Part shown: positions 28,054 through 37,081 of the stretch, piece after piece
Layout: each line of letters begins with the position of its first letter
Position numbering within the stretch: position 1 is the first letter of the stretch
NCBI RefSeq assembly: GCF_937129435.1
Contig: NZ_CAKZNF010000024.1
Span: 1-64,000, forward strand
DNA from: an uncultured Parasphingopyxis sp.
GTDB lineage: Bacteria; Pseudomonadota; Alphaproteobacteria; Sphingomonadales; Sphingomonadaceae
DNA length: 64,000 nucleotides
Direction: 5' to 3'
The notes under the pieces: generated by a model
Told to the model about the DNA's origin: nothing
What the model saw: the letters and a program-made list of their open reading frames with translations, nothing else
Databases searched by the model: none
Made by a program: the position numbers and the translations under genes

Positions 28054-30258
28054 ATGTACCCTGTCAGGCGATTCCCTTCCCTTCGTTTCGCATTGCTGCC
28101 CCTGCTAATGGCGGGGACGGCGGCACCGCTTCATGCGCAGCAGAGCGCCGCCTTTCCGTTCATGAATCAGGGCGGGACGCCGCCCTCTTCGCGGCTGGCG
28201 GCAGCACTCAACCAGCTCGCCGACAATCCCAACAACGTCGAAGCGCTGATCGGCGCGGGGCGCGCGGCGCTGGCGCTCGGCGACGCGCAGGCAGCCGTCG
28301 GCTTCTTCGTTCGCGCGAACGATCTCAGCCCCCGCAACGGGCGGGTGAAGGCGGGGCTTGGCGGTGCGCTCGTGCGCTTGGAGCGGCCGCTGCAGGCGAT
28401 GCAACGTTTCCGCGAAGCGGAACAATTTGGCGTGCCCCTGATCGAATATGTCGCCGATCGAGGCTTTGCTTACGATCTTCTCGGCCAGCCCGAACGCGCC
28501 CAGGCCGATTACCGGATGGCGCTCGAACGCGGCAACGATCCGGAAATCGTCCGGCGGCTGGCGCTCAGCCTCGCCATTTCGGGCAATCGCGACGAGGCGC
28601 TGCAATTGCTCGAGCCGCAGCTGCGCGAGCAGACCGTGGTCGCCTGGCGAACCCGCGCCTTCGTCATCGGCCTCACCGGCGATGTGCGCGAGGCGGTCGA
28701 GGCCGCATCCACGATCATGCCGCGCCGCGAGCTTGAGATCCTGACGCCTTATCTCGGCCAACTCGCCGGGCTGAGCGACGCCGGCAAGGCGCAAGCCGTA
28801 CATTTCGGTACCTTCCCGACGAGCGGAACAGGGCCCCGCTACGCGCTGTCCGATTTCCCCGAACTGGCGGCGGCGAACACACCGGGTGCAGGGCTGGTTC
28901 CGCAGGGCGAAGCGTTCGGCCCACAGGCAGGAGCCGAGCAAACGCGTGTCGATCGCCGCGAGGAGCGCCGTCGCGCCCGCCAGCAGGCGCGAGAAGAACG
29001 CCGAGCCCAGCGCGCCAACCGCTCCCGCCGCCGCCCCGGCGGGTCGCAGCCGACCGAAATCGCACAGGCACCGGCACCGGCGCCTGTTCCCGCACCACCG
29101 CCTCCACCTCCACCACCTCCACCACCACCACCACCACCGCCGCCGCCACCGCCGCCGGCACCCGTCCCGGTGCCGCCCCCACCGTCGCCTCCAGCCCCGG
29201 CGCCTGTACCTGTCCCCCCGCCGCCGTCCCCGGCGCCCGCTCAAAGCGCGCCGGTTGCGACCGCCGCGACCGATCCGCGTCCCGGTTTCTCGGCAGCGCC
29301 CGTCCCTTCGACGGGCAGTTCGTCCTCCGCAGCGGACTCGGGCACGCTTTCATCGACGCGCTTCTCGCTCGCCGATTTGCGTTCCGAGCTGCAGCAGCGT
29401 GCCCAGCGCGAAGTCCGTTCCGGAACGGTCGCGACGACACCGTCCGCCGGGGCTTCCGCGCCACCTTCTTCTTCGCCGCCCGCCGAACGGCCTGAATCCA
29501 TTCTGCCTTCGGCGCTGGCAAGCGCTCCGCTGCCGCCCGCGCCCGCACCCGTGCAGGCGGCCCCGGCACCACCGCCGCCGCCTCCGGCCGGTCCGACGCC
29601 CGAAGACATCGCCGCCCATCCGGCACGCCATTGGGTCCAGATCGCGACCGGCCCCACGATGGACGGTATGCGCTTCACCTATCGCCAATATGCGCGCGCC
29701 AACGCGGCCTTTCAGGGACGCGAAGGCTGGACGACGCCGCTTGGCCGGACCAACCGGCTGCTCGTCGGTCCGTTCGTGAGCGGCAGGGATGCCGACAGTT
29801 TCGTGGCCGCGCTGCGTGCCAACAACATCGACTCCTATCGCTGGCGCAGCGAGGCCGGGCAGGAGATTGCGCGGCTCTACGAGGCCGGGCAGTCCCCCCA
29901 GCCGACGGCGGAGGCGATGGCGCGGCCGGCGGGTGCAACGGCGGCCGAGGAAGCAGCGCCGGAGCCTGCTGCCGCCAGCCACCCTGCACGGCAATGGGCG
30001 CAGGTTGCGATCGGGCAGGATGTCAGCGCGCTCCGCTTTACCTATCGCCAGTTCACGCGCGCCGCGCCGCAGGCGTTCGAAGGCAAGACCGGCTGGTTCA
30101 CGCCGCTCAATCAGACCAACAGGCTCCTCGTCGGCCCGTTCGACAATCGCGCCGCTGCGCAGGCGTTCCTGGATGCGGCGCGCGATGAAGGCGATATCCA
30201 GGGGCTGCTGTTCCGCAGTTCGGAAGGCCAGGAAGTCGAGCGGCTAAGTCCGAGATAG
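28054..30258 (+). CDS. exported TPR/poly-proline/tandem SPOR protein
   Basis: 734 residues: a signal peptide (FALLPLLMAGTAAPLHAQ), TPR-like helical repeats (about 40-250), a basic Arg-rich patch (about 305-330), a poly-proline run (about 350-375) within a Pro/Ala region to about 515, and two similar C-terminal SPOR-like domains (about 525-605 and 645-730). Both domains share the pattern HP-ARxW-Q-A-G, RFTYRQ and TNRLLVGPF. SPOR domains bind denuded glycan strands at septa, which fits the position after ftsZ. I start at ATG 28054, where the signal peptide begins. The gene lies beyond the dcw terminator, so it has its own promoter. Confidence 0.8.
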   Translation: MYPVRRFPSLRFALLPLLMAGTAAPLHAQQSAAFPFMNQGGTPPSSRLAAALNQLADNPNNVEALIGAGRAALALGDAQAAVGFFVRANDLSPRNGRVKAGLGGALVRLERPLQAMQRFREAEQFGVPLIEYVADRGFAYDLLGQPERAQADYRMALERGNDPEIVRRLALSLAISGNRDEALQLLEPQLREQTVVAWRTRAFVIGLTGDVREAVEAASTIMPRRELEILTPYLGQLAGLSDAGKAQAVHFGTFPTSGTGPRYALSDFPELAAANTPGAGLVPQGEAFGPQAGAEQTRVDRREERRRARQQAREERRAQRANRSRRRPGGSQPTEIAQAPAPAPVPAPPPPPPPPPPPPPPPPPPPPPAPVPVPPPPSPPAPAPVPVPPPPSPAPAQSAPVATAATDPRPGFSAAPVPSTGSSSSAADSGTLSSTRFSLADLRSELQQRAQREVRSGTVATTPSAGASAPPSSSPPAERPESILPSALASAPLPPAPAPVQAAPAPPPPPPAGPTPEDIAAHPARHWVQIATGPTMDGMRFTYRQYARANAAFQGREGWTTPLGRTNRLLVGPFVSGRDADSFVAALRANNIDSYRWRSEAGQEIARLYEAGQSPQPTAEAMARPAGATAAEEAAPEPAAASHPARQWAQVAIGQDVSALRFTYRQFTRAAPQAFEGKTGWFTPLNQTNRLLVGPFDNRAAAQAFLDAARDEGDIQGLLFRSSEGQEVERLSPR

Positions 30259-30285
30259 ATTGTCAGAATTTTCCTGACGGAAAGT

Positions 30286-30370
30286 CGCCGCACCGGCCCT
30301 CTCCCCCTCCCGGCCTCCCACGAGCGTACACTGAATGGGAGGCCGGGTGGGGGAGAGGGCTGGTGCGGCG
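30286..30370. repeat. 85-bp near-perfect palindromic element
   Basis: 35-bp arms (30286-30320 and 30336-30370) are reverse complements with only two mismatches and are separated by a 15-nt spacer. The arms run from CGCCGCACC through a C-rich tract to GGCCTCCCA. It lies between the SPOR protein and dgt. There is no coding potential and no T-run after it on either strand. The symmetry and sharp edges suggest a dispersed intergenic palindrome, not an ordinary terminator. Confidence 0.85.
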
Positions 30371-30465
30371 CCATGGCGATAGCCAAGGTCTCACAAATCA
30401 AGCCGGTCCGTCTCTCGTCCGTCCCCCTGTTCCCGTCTCCGCTCAACTCCCCTAGAGCCGGTCTC

Positions 30466-31629
30466 ATGCCGCTCGCGCCATATGCCTCCGATCCCGCCGA
30501 GACGCGCGGCCGCCTGTACGATGAGCAGCGCGGAGAAACGCGGGGGCCGCGCGACGCCTTTCAGCGCGATCGCGACAGGATCATCCACTCGGTCGCCTTT
30601 CGGCGGCTGCGCGGCAAGACGCAGGTTTTCGTCGCGCCCGATGGCGATCATTTCCGGGTTCGGCTGACGCACAGCCTCGAGGTCGCACAGATCGGCCGGA
30701 CGATTGCGCGCGCTCTCGGGCTCAACGAAGACCTGACCGAGGCGCTGTGCCTCGCGCACGATATCGGCCATCCGCCCTTCGGCCATGCCGGGGAGGACGC
30801 GCTGGAGGTTGCGCTCGCCGATCGCGGCGGGTTCGACCACAATGCCCAGACGCTGCGGATGCTCACGCGTCTCGAGCGGCGTTACCCTCGTTTCGACGGG
30901 TTGAACCTGAGCTGGGAAACGCTGGAAGGGCTGGCCAAGCATAACGGCCCCGTCGCCAATCCGCCTTGGGCGCTGGCCGAAGTCGATGCCGAATTTCCGC
31001 TCGATCTCAAGAGCTTCGCAAGCCTCGAAGCGCAGGTGGCGGCACTGGCCGACGATATCGCTTATGACAATCACGATATCGACGATGGCCTGCGCGCCGG
31101 GCTCCTCGATCTCGATGCGCTGATGGCGCTGCCGGAAATCGCGGACTTGTGGCGGCGGGCGGAAAGGCGTTTCCCCAATGCCCCGCGCGCGGTGCTCGCC
31201 TCCGAACTGATCCGCGAGCAGATCGGACTGATGGTCAACGACATGATCGGGGAGACGGAGCGGAACATAGCGGCGGCGGAAGTTGACGATGTTGCCGCGG
31301 TGCGCGCAGCGGATCGGGCGCTCGCCGCCTTTTCTCCGCCGATGGCGCGTCACGAACGCGCGCTCAAGCGCTTCCTCTACGACCATATGTACAACCATCC
31401 GCTGCAGGAGGAGGTCGCTTCGGCCGCGCGCGATATCGTGGCGCGACTTTTCGCCGCCTATCATGCCGATCCGGCGCTGATGCCGGCGGACTGGCGGCAA
31501 GCGCTGCCCGAAAGCGAGCCCGGCCGTTCGCGCCATATCGCCGATTTTATCGCCGGAATGACCGATCGTTACGCGATCGCGCAATATCGTGCGGCGGTCG
31601 GCTCGATCGAACTCCCCGAGGGGTTCTGA
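30466..31629 (+). CDS. dgt: deoxyguanosinetriphosphate triphosphohydrolase-like protein
   Basis: HD-domain metal-dependent dNTP triphosphohydrolase, 387 residues, of the shorter dGTPase-like family. The HD metal ligands are visible: RLTHSLEVAQIGR near 68 and CLAHDIGHPPFGHAGE near 98, followed by HNAQTLRMLT, then DDIAYDNHDIDDGLRAG near 200. The N-terminal FQRDRDRIIHSVAFRRLRGKTQV segment is typical of the family. ATG 30466 gives the conserved start; the 31 upstream codons overlap the palindromic repeat. Confidence 0.93.
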   Translation: MPLAPYASDPAETRGRLYDEQRGETRGPRDAFQRDRDRIIHSVAFRRLRGKTQVFVAPDGDHFRVRLTHSLEVAQIGRTIARALGLNEDLTEALCLAHDIGHPPFGHAGEDALEVALADRGGFDHNAQTLRMLTRLERRYPRFDGLNLSWETLEGLAKHNGPVANPPWALAEVDAEFPLDLKSFASLEAQVAALADDIAYDNHDIDDGLRAGLLDLDALMALPEIADLWRRAERRFPNAPRAVLASELIREQIGLMVNDMIGETERNIAAAEVDDVAAVRAADRALAAFSPPMARHERALKRFLYDHMYNHPLQEEVASAARDIVARLFAAYHADPALMPADWRQALPESEPGRSRHIADFIAGMTDRYAIAQYRAAVGSIELPEGF

Positions 31630-31717
31630 CGCCACGGCCAGCCAATAGGCCGTTCAGCGCCGGTTGTGGTAAGGGCCTCAATATCGTCGCGTTTCCGCAG
31701 TGGAAGGTCGCCAATCC

Positions 31718-33166
31718 ATGCCCAACAGCGTCATCGCGGTAAATCGCTTCGGTCTCGGCGGACGCCCGGATGACCGGCTGCCGGGCGATCCCGAGCGTTG
31801 GCTGCTCGATCAGTTCGCCCGCTACGACCCCGTCTCCGCTCCGATTGCCGCCGCCCCCCGGCATCGCGACGTCATGCGTTATTTCGGCGAAAGCACCGGC
31901 GAATTTCTGGTCGAGAGCGAGAGGATTCGCGAGATCAATCTCGCTGCGCGGGACGGCGAGGCCATGCCCGCCATGGACGACCGGCGTGCCGAAATGCGCC
32001 GCGCCATGCTTCGTCAGGGCCGCGATTTTCACGAGGCGCATATCGCCGCTCGCGTCGCATCCGCGCTGACCAGCACGACGCCCTTTATCGAGCGGCTCGT
32101 CCATTTTTGGGCCAACCATTTTGCGGTCTCGATCGATAAGCGCGAAACGCTCGGCTATGCCGGTCTGCTCGAGTTCGACGCGATCCGGCCGCATGTGCTC
32201 GGCCGGTTCGAGGATATGTTGCTGGCCGTCGAACAGCATCCGGCGATGCTGCTCTATCTCGACCAGACGACCTCGATCGGCCCGGCTTCGGAGTTCGGCG
32301 CCCGCCTCGGCAACCGCCCTCGCCGGACGCTCGGCCTCAACGAGAACCTCGCGCGCGAAGTTCTCGAACTGCACACGCTCGGCGTCGACGGCGGTTACGA
32401 TCAGACCGACGTCACGGAGTTCGCCCGGGCGCTCACCGGCTGGACGGTCAACGGCCTGATGCGGCAGCGCTATATCACGCGCTTCCTCTCGCCCGACGCC
32501 GCCCCCGGCAGCTTCGCCTTCGCGCCCGAATTGCACGAACCGGGCGTGCGGCGGATCATGGGACAGAGCTACGACCAGGCCGATGCGGCGCAGGCGCGCG
32601 CCGTGTTACGCGATCTGGCGCGCCACCCGTCGACGGCCCGTCATCTCGCGACCAAGCTCGCCCGCCATTTCGCCGGAGACGAACCACCGCCCGCGCTGAT
32701 CGACCGGCTCGCGTCGGCCTATCGTTCGATCGATGGCGACCTTTCCGCCGTCTATCGCGCGCTGATCGCATCGCCCGAAGCCTGGGTCGAGCAGCCGGTG
32801 AAGTTCAAGACGCCCTGGGAATGGCAGGTCTCGGCCTCGCGCGCGCTCGGGCAGGATGCTTTGCCCGATACCAATGTGACGCGGCTGTTCACCCAGCTCG
32901 GCCAGCCGGTATGGGAATCGGGCTCGCCCGCCGGATATGACGATCTGGCGGGGCCATGGGCCGTGCCCGATGCGCTTGTCCGCCGTGTCGAGCGGGCCGG
33001 AGCGATGGTGCGCGCGGCGGCGGACGGGCGCGACCCTCGCCAGCTGGCTGAAGCCTTGTTCGCCGACCGGCTGAGCACCGCCACAGCCCAGACGATCGCG
33101 CAGGCCGAGAGCAACGGGCAGGGGCTCGCGCTGCTGCTCGTTTCGCCGGAATTTCAACGGAGATGA
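31718..33166 (+). CDS. DUF1800 family protein
   Basis: 482 residues. NRFGLGGRPDDRL at the N-terminus and HFWANHFAVS near 128, ENLAREVLELHTLGVDGGYDQTDVTEFARALTGW near 207 and FKTPWEWQVSASRAL near 365 match the DUF1800 pattern. No signal peptide is evident from ATG 31718 (GGAAGG 10 nt upstream). The function of DUF1800 is unknown. It is almost always followed by a DUF1501 gene, as here with a 4-nt overlap, which implies a joint role in the envelope or secretion. Confidence 0.88.
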   Translation: MPNSVIAVNRFGLGGRPDDRLPGDPERWLLDQFARYDPVSAPIAAAPRHRDVMRYFGESTGEFLVESERIREINLAARDGEAMPAMDDRRAEMRRAMLRQGRDFHEAHIAARVASALTSTTPFIERLVHFWANHFAVSIDKRETLGYAGLLEFDAIRPHVLGRFEDMLLAVEQHPAMLLYLDQTTSIGPASEFGARLGNRPRRTLGLNENLAREVLELHTLGVDGGYDQTDVTEFARALTGWTVNGLMRQRYITRFLSPDAAPGSFAFAPELHEPGVRRIMGQSYDQADAAQARAVLRDLARHPSTARHLATKLARHFAGDEPPPALIDRLASAYRSIDGDLSAVYRALIASPEAWVEQPVKFKTPWEWQVSASRALGQDALPDTNVTRLFTQLGQPVWESGSPAGYDDLAGPWAVPDALVRRVERAGAMVRAAADGRDPRQLAEALFADRLSTATAQTIAQAESNGQGLALLLVSPEFQRR

Positions 33167-34317
33167 GCATGATCGACAGGCGCCGTTTCCTCTCCCATTC
33201 GATCGCCGGCGGTGCGACGCTGGCCTTCGCGCCGCAACTCGCCTGGGCGCGCGCGGAGACCGATCGAAAGCTGGTCGTGATCGTGCAGCGCGGCGCTGCC
33301 GACGGTCTTGCGACCGTGATCCCGGCGGGCGATCCGCAATTTGCCTCGCAGCGGCGCATCTTCGCCGAAGAGGCCGATGCCGCGCTGCCGCTCGATGGAA
33401 TGTTCAGGCTCCACCCCGCGCTCGAACGGCTCAAGACTTTCTATGATGGCGGCGAGGCGCTGTTCGCACACGCCGTCGCCTCACCCTATCGCGAGCGATC
33501 GCATTTCGACGGGCAGAATGTTCTGGAAACCGGCGGTGCCGAACCGTTCGAACTGCGCGATGGCTGGCTCAACCGGCTGCTGACGTTGTTGCCGGGCAGG
33601 GACAGCCGGGCGCTCGCGCTTGCCGTCACGGTGCCGCTGATCCTGCGCGGCGACAATCGGGTCGGCAACTATGCGCCCTCGGTGCTGCCCGATGCCAATG
33701 AGGATCTGCTGATGCGCGTCGGGCGGCTCTACGATGCCGATCCGGAACTGCATGCGTTGTGGAACGCGGCGATGGATACCGAAGCGCGGGCCGGGGAAAC
33801 CGCCGCACGGCGCAGCAATCCGGCGTCGCTCGGCGCGCTCGCCGCGCGCCTGATGACGGGAGCGGATGGCGCGCGGATCGTGACGATCGACACCGATGGC
33901 TGGGACACCCATGCCAACCAGACCGGCCGGCTGCGGCGCGAACTGACCGGCCTCAACGCGATGATCGGCGCGCTGCGCGACGGGCTGGGGGACGAATGGC
34001 GCGACACGCTCGTCGTCGTCGCGACCGAGTTCGGGCGGACGGTGGCGCCGAACGGAACGGGCGGCACCGATCACGGGACCGGATCGGCGGCGATGCTGCT
34101 GGGCGGAACGGTCGTGGGCGGGCGCGTCCATGCCGACTGGCCCGGCCTTGCGACGGCGCAGCTATACGAGGGCCGCGATTTGCGGCCGACACTTTCGATG
34201 GATGCGCTAGTGGCCGGTGCGGTCGCGGCGCATTTCGGCATCGAACCGCAGCGCGCAGCGCGGGTCTTGTTCCCGGACACCAATGCGCGGCCGATCGAGG
34301 GGCTGGTGCGGGCCTAG
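33163..34317 (+). CDS. DUF1501 family protein, Tat-exported
   Basis: 384 residues of the sulfatase-like DUF1501 family. The N-terminus MSMIDRRRFLSHSIAGGATLAFAPQLAWARA is a twin-arginine signal (DRRRFL then a hydrophobic stretch and ARA cleavage site). WDTHANQTGRL near 247, ATEFGRTVAPNGTGGTDHG near 286 and the LGGTVVGG segment are family motifs with likely metal-binding His/Asp. It is coupled to the DUF1800 gene by ATGA. Export would use the TatABC system encoded about 5 kb downstream. Confidence 0.88.
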   Translation: MSMIDRRRFLSHSIAGGATLAFAPQLAWARAETDRKLVVIVQRGAADGLATVIPAGDPQFASQRRIFAEEADAALPLDGMFRLHPALERLKTFYDGGEALFAHAVASPYRERSHFDGQNVLETGGAEPFELRDGWLNRLLTLLPGRDSRALALAVTVPLILRGDNRVGNYAPSVLPDANEDLLMRVGRLYDADPELHALWNAAMDTEARAGETAARRSNPASLGALAARLMTGADGARIVTIDTDGWDTHANQTGRLRRELTGLNAMIGALRDGLGDEWRDTLVVVATEFGRTVAPNGTGGTDHGTGSAAMLLGGTVVGGRVHADWPGLATAQLYEGRDLRPTLSMDALVAGAVAAHFGIEPQRAARVLFPDTNARPIEGLVRA

Positions 34318-34422
34318 CGCCATATCGACGATGGGCCCGCTCGCGATCACGCCGCTTCAATTGCGCGCCGCAATGGCCTATGCGCCCGGCTCGCTCGAAC
34401 CAGCAACGGAAATGCCATTATA

Positions 34423-36153
34423 GTGACCATCTACGCCCAATTTGCCGCGCATATCGACGCGATTCTCGACAGGCTCGAAAGCGAGGGCACGATTCCGGCC
34501 GGGATCGATCGCCGCAATGTCGCGGTCGAGCCGCCGCGCGATGCGTCGCATGGCGACCTGGCGACCAATGCGGCGATGGTGCTCGCCAAGCCGGCAGGGA
34601 TGAACCCGCGCGAACTGTCGATGAAGATCGCGCCGCTGCTCGCGCGCACGGGCGGCGTTGCCGGGACCGATGTCGCCGGGCCGGGCTTCATCAACATCCG
34701 GCTCGATCCGGACGCCTGGCGCGACGAACTGCGCGCCATTGCCGATGCCGGCGACGCCTATGGCCGGTCGGATATGGGGGCGGGCAAGACGGTGAACGTC
34801 GAATATGTGTCGGCCAACCCGACCGGGCCGATGCATATGGGCCATTGTCGCGGCGCGGTGGTCGGCGATGCGCTGGCGAATCTGCTCGAATATGCCGGGC
34901 ATAAGGTGATCCGCGAATATTATGTCAACGATGCGGGCGGACAGGTCGATTTCCTCGCCCGGTCGGCGCATCTGCGCTACCGCGAGGCGCTGGGCGAGGA
35001 TATCGGCGAGATTCCCGAAGGGCTCTATCCGGGCGACTATCTGGTGCCGGTGGGGCAGGCGCTCGCAGAAAAGCTCGGCGATGCCCATGCCGACGCGCCT
35101 GAGGAGGAGTGGCTTGCGCTGTTCCGGGCCGAGGCCGTCGCGGCGATGATGGACCTGATCCGCGCCGATCTCGCGCTGCTCGGCATCCATCACGACGTGT
35201 TCGCGTCGGAAGCCGATGTCGTTGCCGCGGGCAAGCCCGAAGCCGCCGAGGCCGAGCTGCGCGGGCGCGACCTGATCTATGACGGCGTGCTCGAGGCGCC
35301 CAAGGGCAAGGCGCCGCCCGAGGACTGGGAGCCGGTCGAGCTGCCGCTGTTCCGCTCGACGAAGTTCGGCGACGACCAGGACCGGCCGATCCGCAAGTCG
35401 AACGGCGCCTGGACCTATTTCGGCAACGACCTCGCCTATCATTTCCAAAAGGCGGAAACCGCCGACATGCTGATCGACATCTGGGGCGCCGACCATGCGG
35501 GGACGGTGAAGCGGATCAAGGCGGCGGTCGCGGCACTGACCGAGGGCAAGACCGAATTCGACGTCAAGCTCGTCCAGATGGTCCGGCTGCTGCGCGACGG
35601 CGAGCCGGTGAAGATGTCGAAACGGTCGGGCAGCTTCGTGACGCTTGCCGAAGTAGTGCAGGAAGTCGGCAAGGACGTCGTCCGTTTCACCATGCTGACG
35701 CGCAAGGCCGATGCGCAGATGGACTTCGATTTCGCCAAGGTCGTCGAAGCCTCGAAGGACAACCCCGTTTTCTACGTCCAATACGCGCATGCCCGCATCC
35801 GCTCGGTGCACCGCAAGGCGGCCGCCGAGGGGATCGAGCCGGGCGGCGCGGACCTGTCGCTGCTCGATGGCGAGGAGCTGGCGCTGGTGCGGCTGGCGGC
35901 GCAGTTTCCGCGGATCGTGGAAGCCGCGGCCAAGGCGCATGAGCCGCACCGGATCGCCTTTTATCTCAATGATCTTGCAGCGGAATTCCATGCGCTCTGG
36001 AATCGCGGCAACGACGTTCCGGAAAAGCGGCTCCTGCTCCCCGATAACGCGCCCTTAACCAAGGCGCGGCTAGCCTTGGCGGACGCGATTGGACAGATTA
36101 TCCGTAACGGCCTGGCGATCATGGGAGTCGAGGCCGTCGAGGAGATGGAATGA
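34423..36153 (+). CDS. argS: arginyl-tRNA synthetase
   Basis: Class Ia aminoacyl-tRNA synthetase, 576 residues. The HIGH-type signature is [17 protein letters not shown] near 127, the KMSKS-type signature KMSKRSGSF near 402, and an N-terminal additional domain with [26 protein letters not shown]. The anticodon-binding DALR region with [12 protein letters not shown] lies near 450. It begins at GTG 34423, whose G is shared with a TAG stop of a 30-codon upstream frame (TAGTG). It overlaps the SPOR gene at the end. Confidence 0.96.
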   Translation: MTIYAQFAAHIDAILDRLESEGTIPAGIDRRNVAVEPPRDASHGDLATNAAMVLAKPAGMNPRELSMKIAPLLARTGGVAGTDVAGPGFINIRLDPDAWRDELRAIADAGDAYGRSDMGAGKTVNVEYVSANPTGPMHMGHCRGAVVGDALANLLEYAGHKVIREYYVNDAGGQVDFLARSAHLRYREALGEDIGEIPEGLYPGDYLVPVGQALAEKLGDAHADAPEEEWLALFRAEAVAAMMDLIRADLALLGIHHDVFASEADVVAAGKPEAAEAELRGRDLIYDGVLEAPKGKAPPEDWEPVELPLFRSTKFGDDQDRPIRKSNGAWTYFGNDLAYHFQKAETADMLIDIWGADHAGTVKRIKAAVAALTEGKTEFDVKLVQMVRLLRDGEPVKMSKRSGSFVTLAEVVQEVGKDVVRFTMLTRKADAQMDFDFAKVVEASKDNPVFYVQYAHARIRSVHRKAAAEGIEPGGADLSLLDGEELALVRLAAQFPRIVEAAAKAHEPHRIAFYLNDLAAEFHALWNRGNDVPEKRLLLPDNAPLTKARLALADAIGQIIRNGLAIMGVEAVEEME

Positions 36154-36917
36154 TGACCGAGGATACATGGGACCAGCCCGGCAACGCAGGCGAGGACCGC
36201 CTGCCCTGGCTCGAAGCGGTCGAGGAAGACGATGAGGACGGCATCGGCCTGGGCAAGCTGATCGCGGGGATTCTCGCCGCCTTGCTCCTGATCGCCGTGG
36301 TCATCGGCGGTATCTTCTGGCTCCGCTCGAACAGCGGCAATGACGGCGACGGCGCCGAACTGATCGCCGCGCCCGAAGAAGATTATCGCGTCGCGCCGAG
36401 CGAGGCCGGCGGCATGGAAGTCGAAGGCGAGGGCGATGCCGCCTTCGCCGCGAGCGAGGGCGAGAGCCCCGAAGGCCGGATCGATCCCGGCGCCGCGCCC
36501 GAAGCCCCGGTCGAAGGCCGTCGCATCGAGCGCTCCGAACAGGCGCGCCGTCCGGCCGCCGAGGGCGACGGCGATGGCGAGGCCAGTGCGCGCATTCCCG
36601 CCACCAACCGCCGCCTCGCCGAATCCGCGCCGCAAAGCGGTAGCGAGAGCAGCTCGTCCGGCAGCGTGTCCGCATCGAGCGGCCGGCTGATCCAGCTCGG
36701 CGCCTTCTCGTCCGAAGCGGCGGCGAACCAAGCCTGGTCGCAAATTCGCGGGTCGAACAGCGCGCTCGGCTCGCTCAACCGCTCGGTCACGACGGTGCAG
36801 GCCGGAGGACGCACGCTCTATCGCCTGCGCGCCGCCGCAAGCTCGCCCGACGCCGCACGGCAGATTTGCGCAACTCTGCGCAGCGCCGGTCAGGCGTGCA
36901 GCGTGGTGGTGAATTAG
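36150..36917 (+). CDS. SPOR-domain membrane protein
   Basis: 255 residues: an acidic cytoplasmic N-terminus, a transmembrane helix (about 35-57), a long Glu/Ala/Gly/Ser-rich periplasmic linker and a C-terminal SPOR domain (about 172-255) beginning [18 protein letters not shown] and ending AGQACSVVV. Bitopic SPOR proteins of this shape bind septal peptidoglycan during division. The position between argS and nagZ is common in alphaproteobacteria. ATG 36150 overlaps the argS stop by 4 nt; a second ATG directly follows. Confidence 0.88.
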   Translation: MMTEDTWDQPGNAGEDRLPWLEAVEEDDEDGIGLGKLIAGILAALLLIAVVIGGIFWLRSNSGNDGDGAELIAAPEEDYRVAPSEAGGMEVEGEGDAAFAASEGESPEGRIDPGAAPEAPVEGRRIERSEQARRPAAEGDGDGEASARIPATNRRLAESAPQSGSESSSSGSVSASSGRLIQLGAFSSEAAANQAWSQIRGSNSALGSLNRSVTTVQAGGRTLYRLRAAASSPDAARQICATLRSAGQACSVVVN

Positions 36918-36930
36918 GGCCGCATTATTT

Positions 36931-37024
36931 CGTCATTGCGAGCGTAGCGAAGCAATCCAGGGCCAAGCAGCATATCGCTTGCGGCTCTGGATTGCCGCGT
37001 CGCCTTCGGCTCCTCGCAATGACG
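36931..37024. repeat. dispersed palindromic repeat (CGTCATTGCGAG family)
   Basis: The ends CGTCATTGCGAG (36931-36942) and CTCGCAATGACG (37013-37024) are exact reverse complements, and inner segments such as GCAATCCAG/CTGGATTGC also pair. This ends-and-core layout is that of a widespread small intergenic element found in many proteobacterial genomes. It lies between the SPOR gene and nagZ and has no coding potential. Confidence 0.85.
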
Positions 37025-37081
37025 CACCGCCAAAGGGCTCAAAGCCTTCCCAACCCTGCGCCCTTCGCCTAACCCGCGCGC

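Noticed and set aside
29092..29250. CCN repeats taken as a CRISPR-like array
   Set aside because: The units are three bases in frame and encode proline; there are no spacers or direct repeats of CRISPR size.
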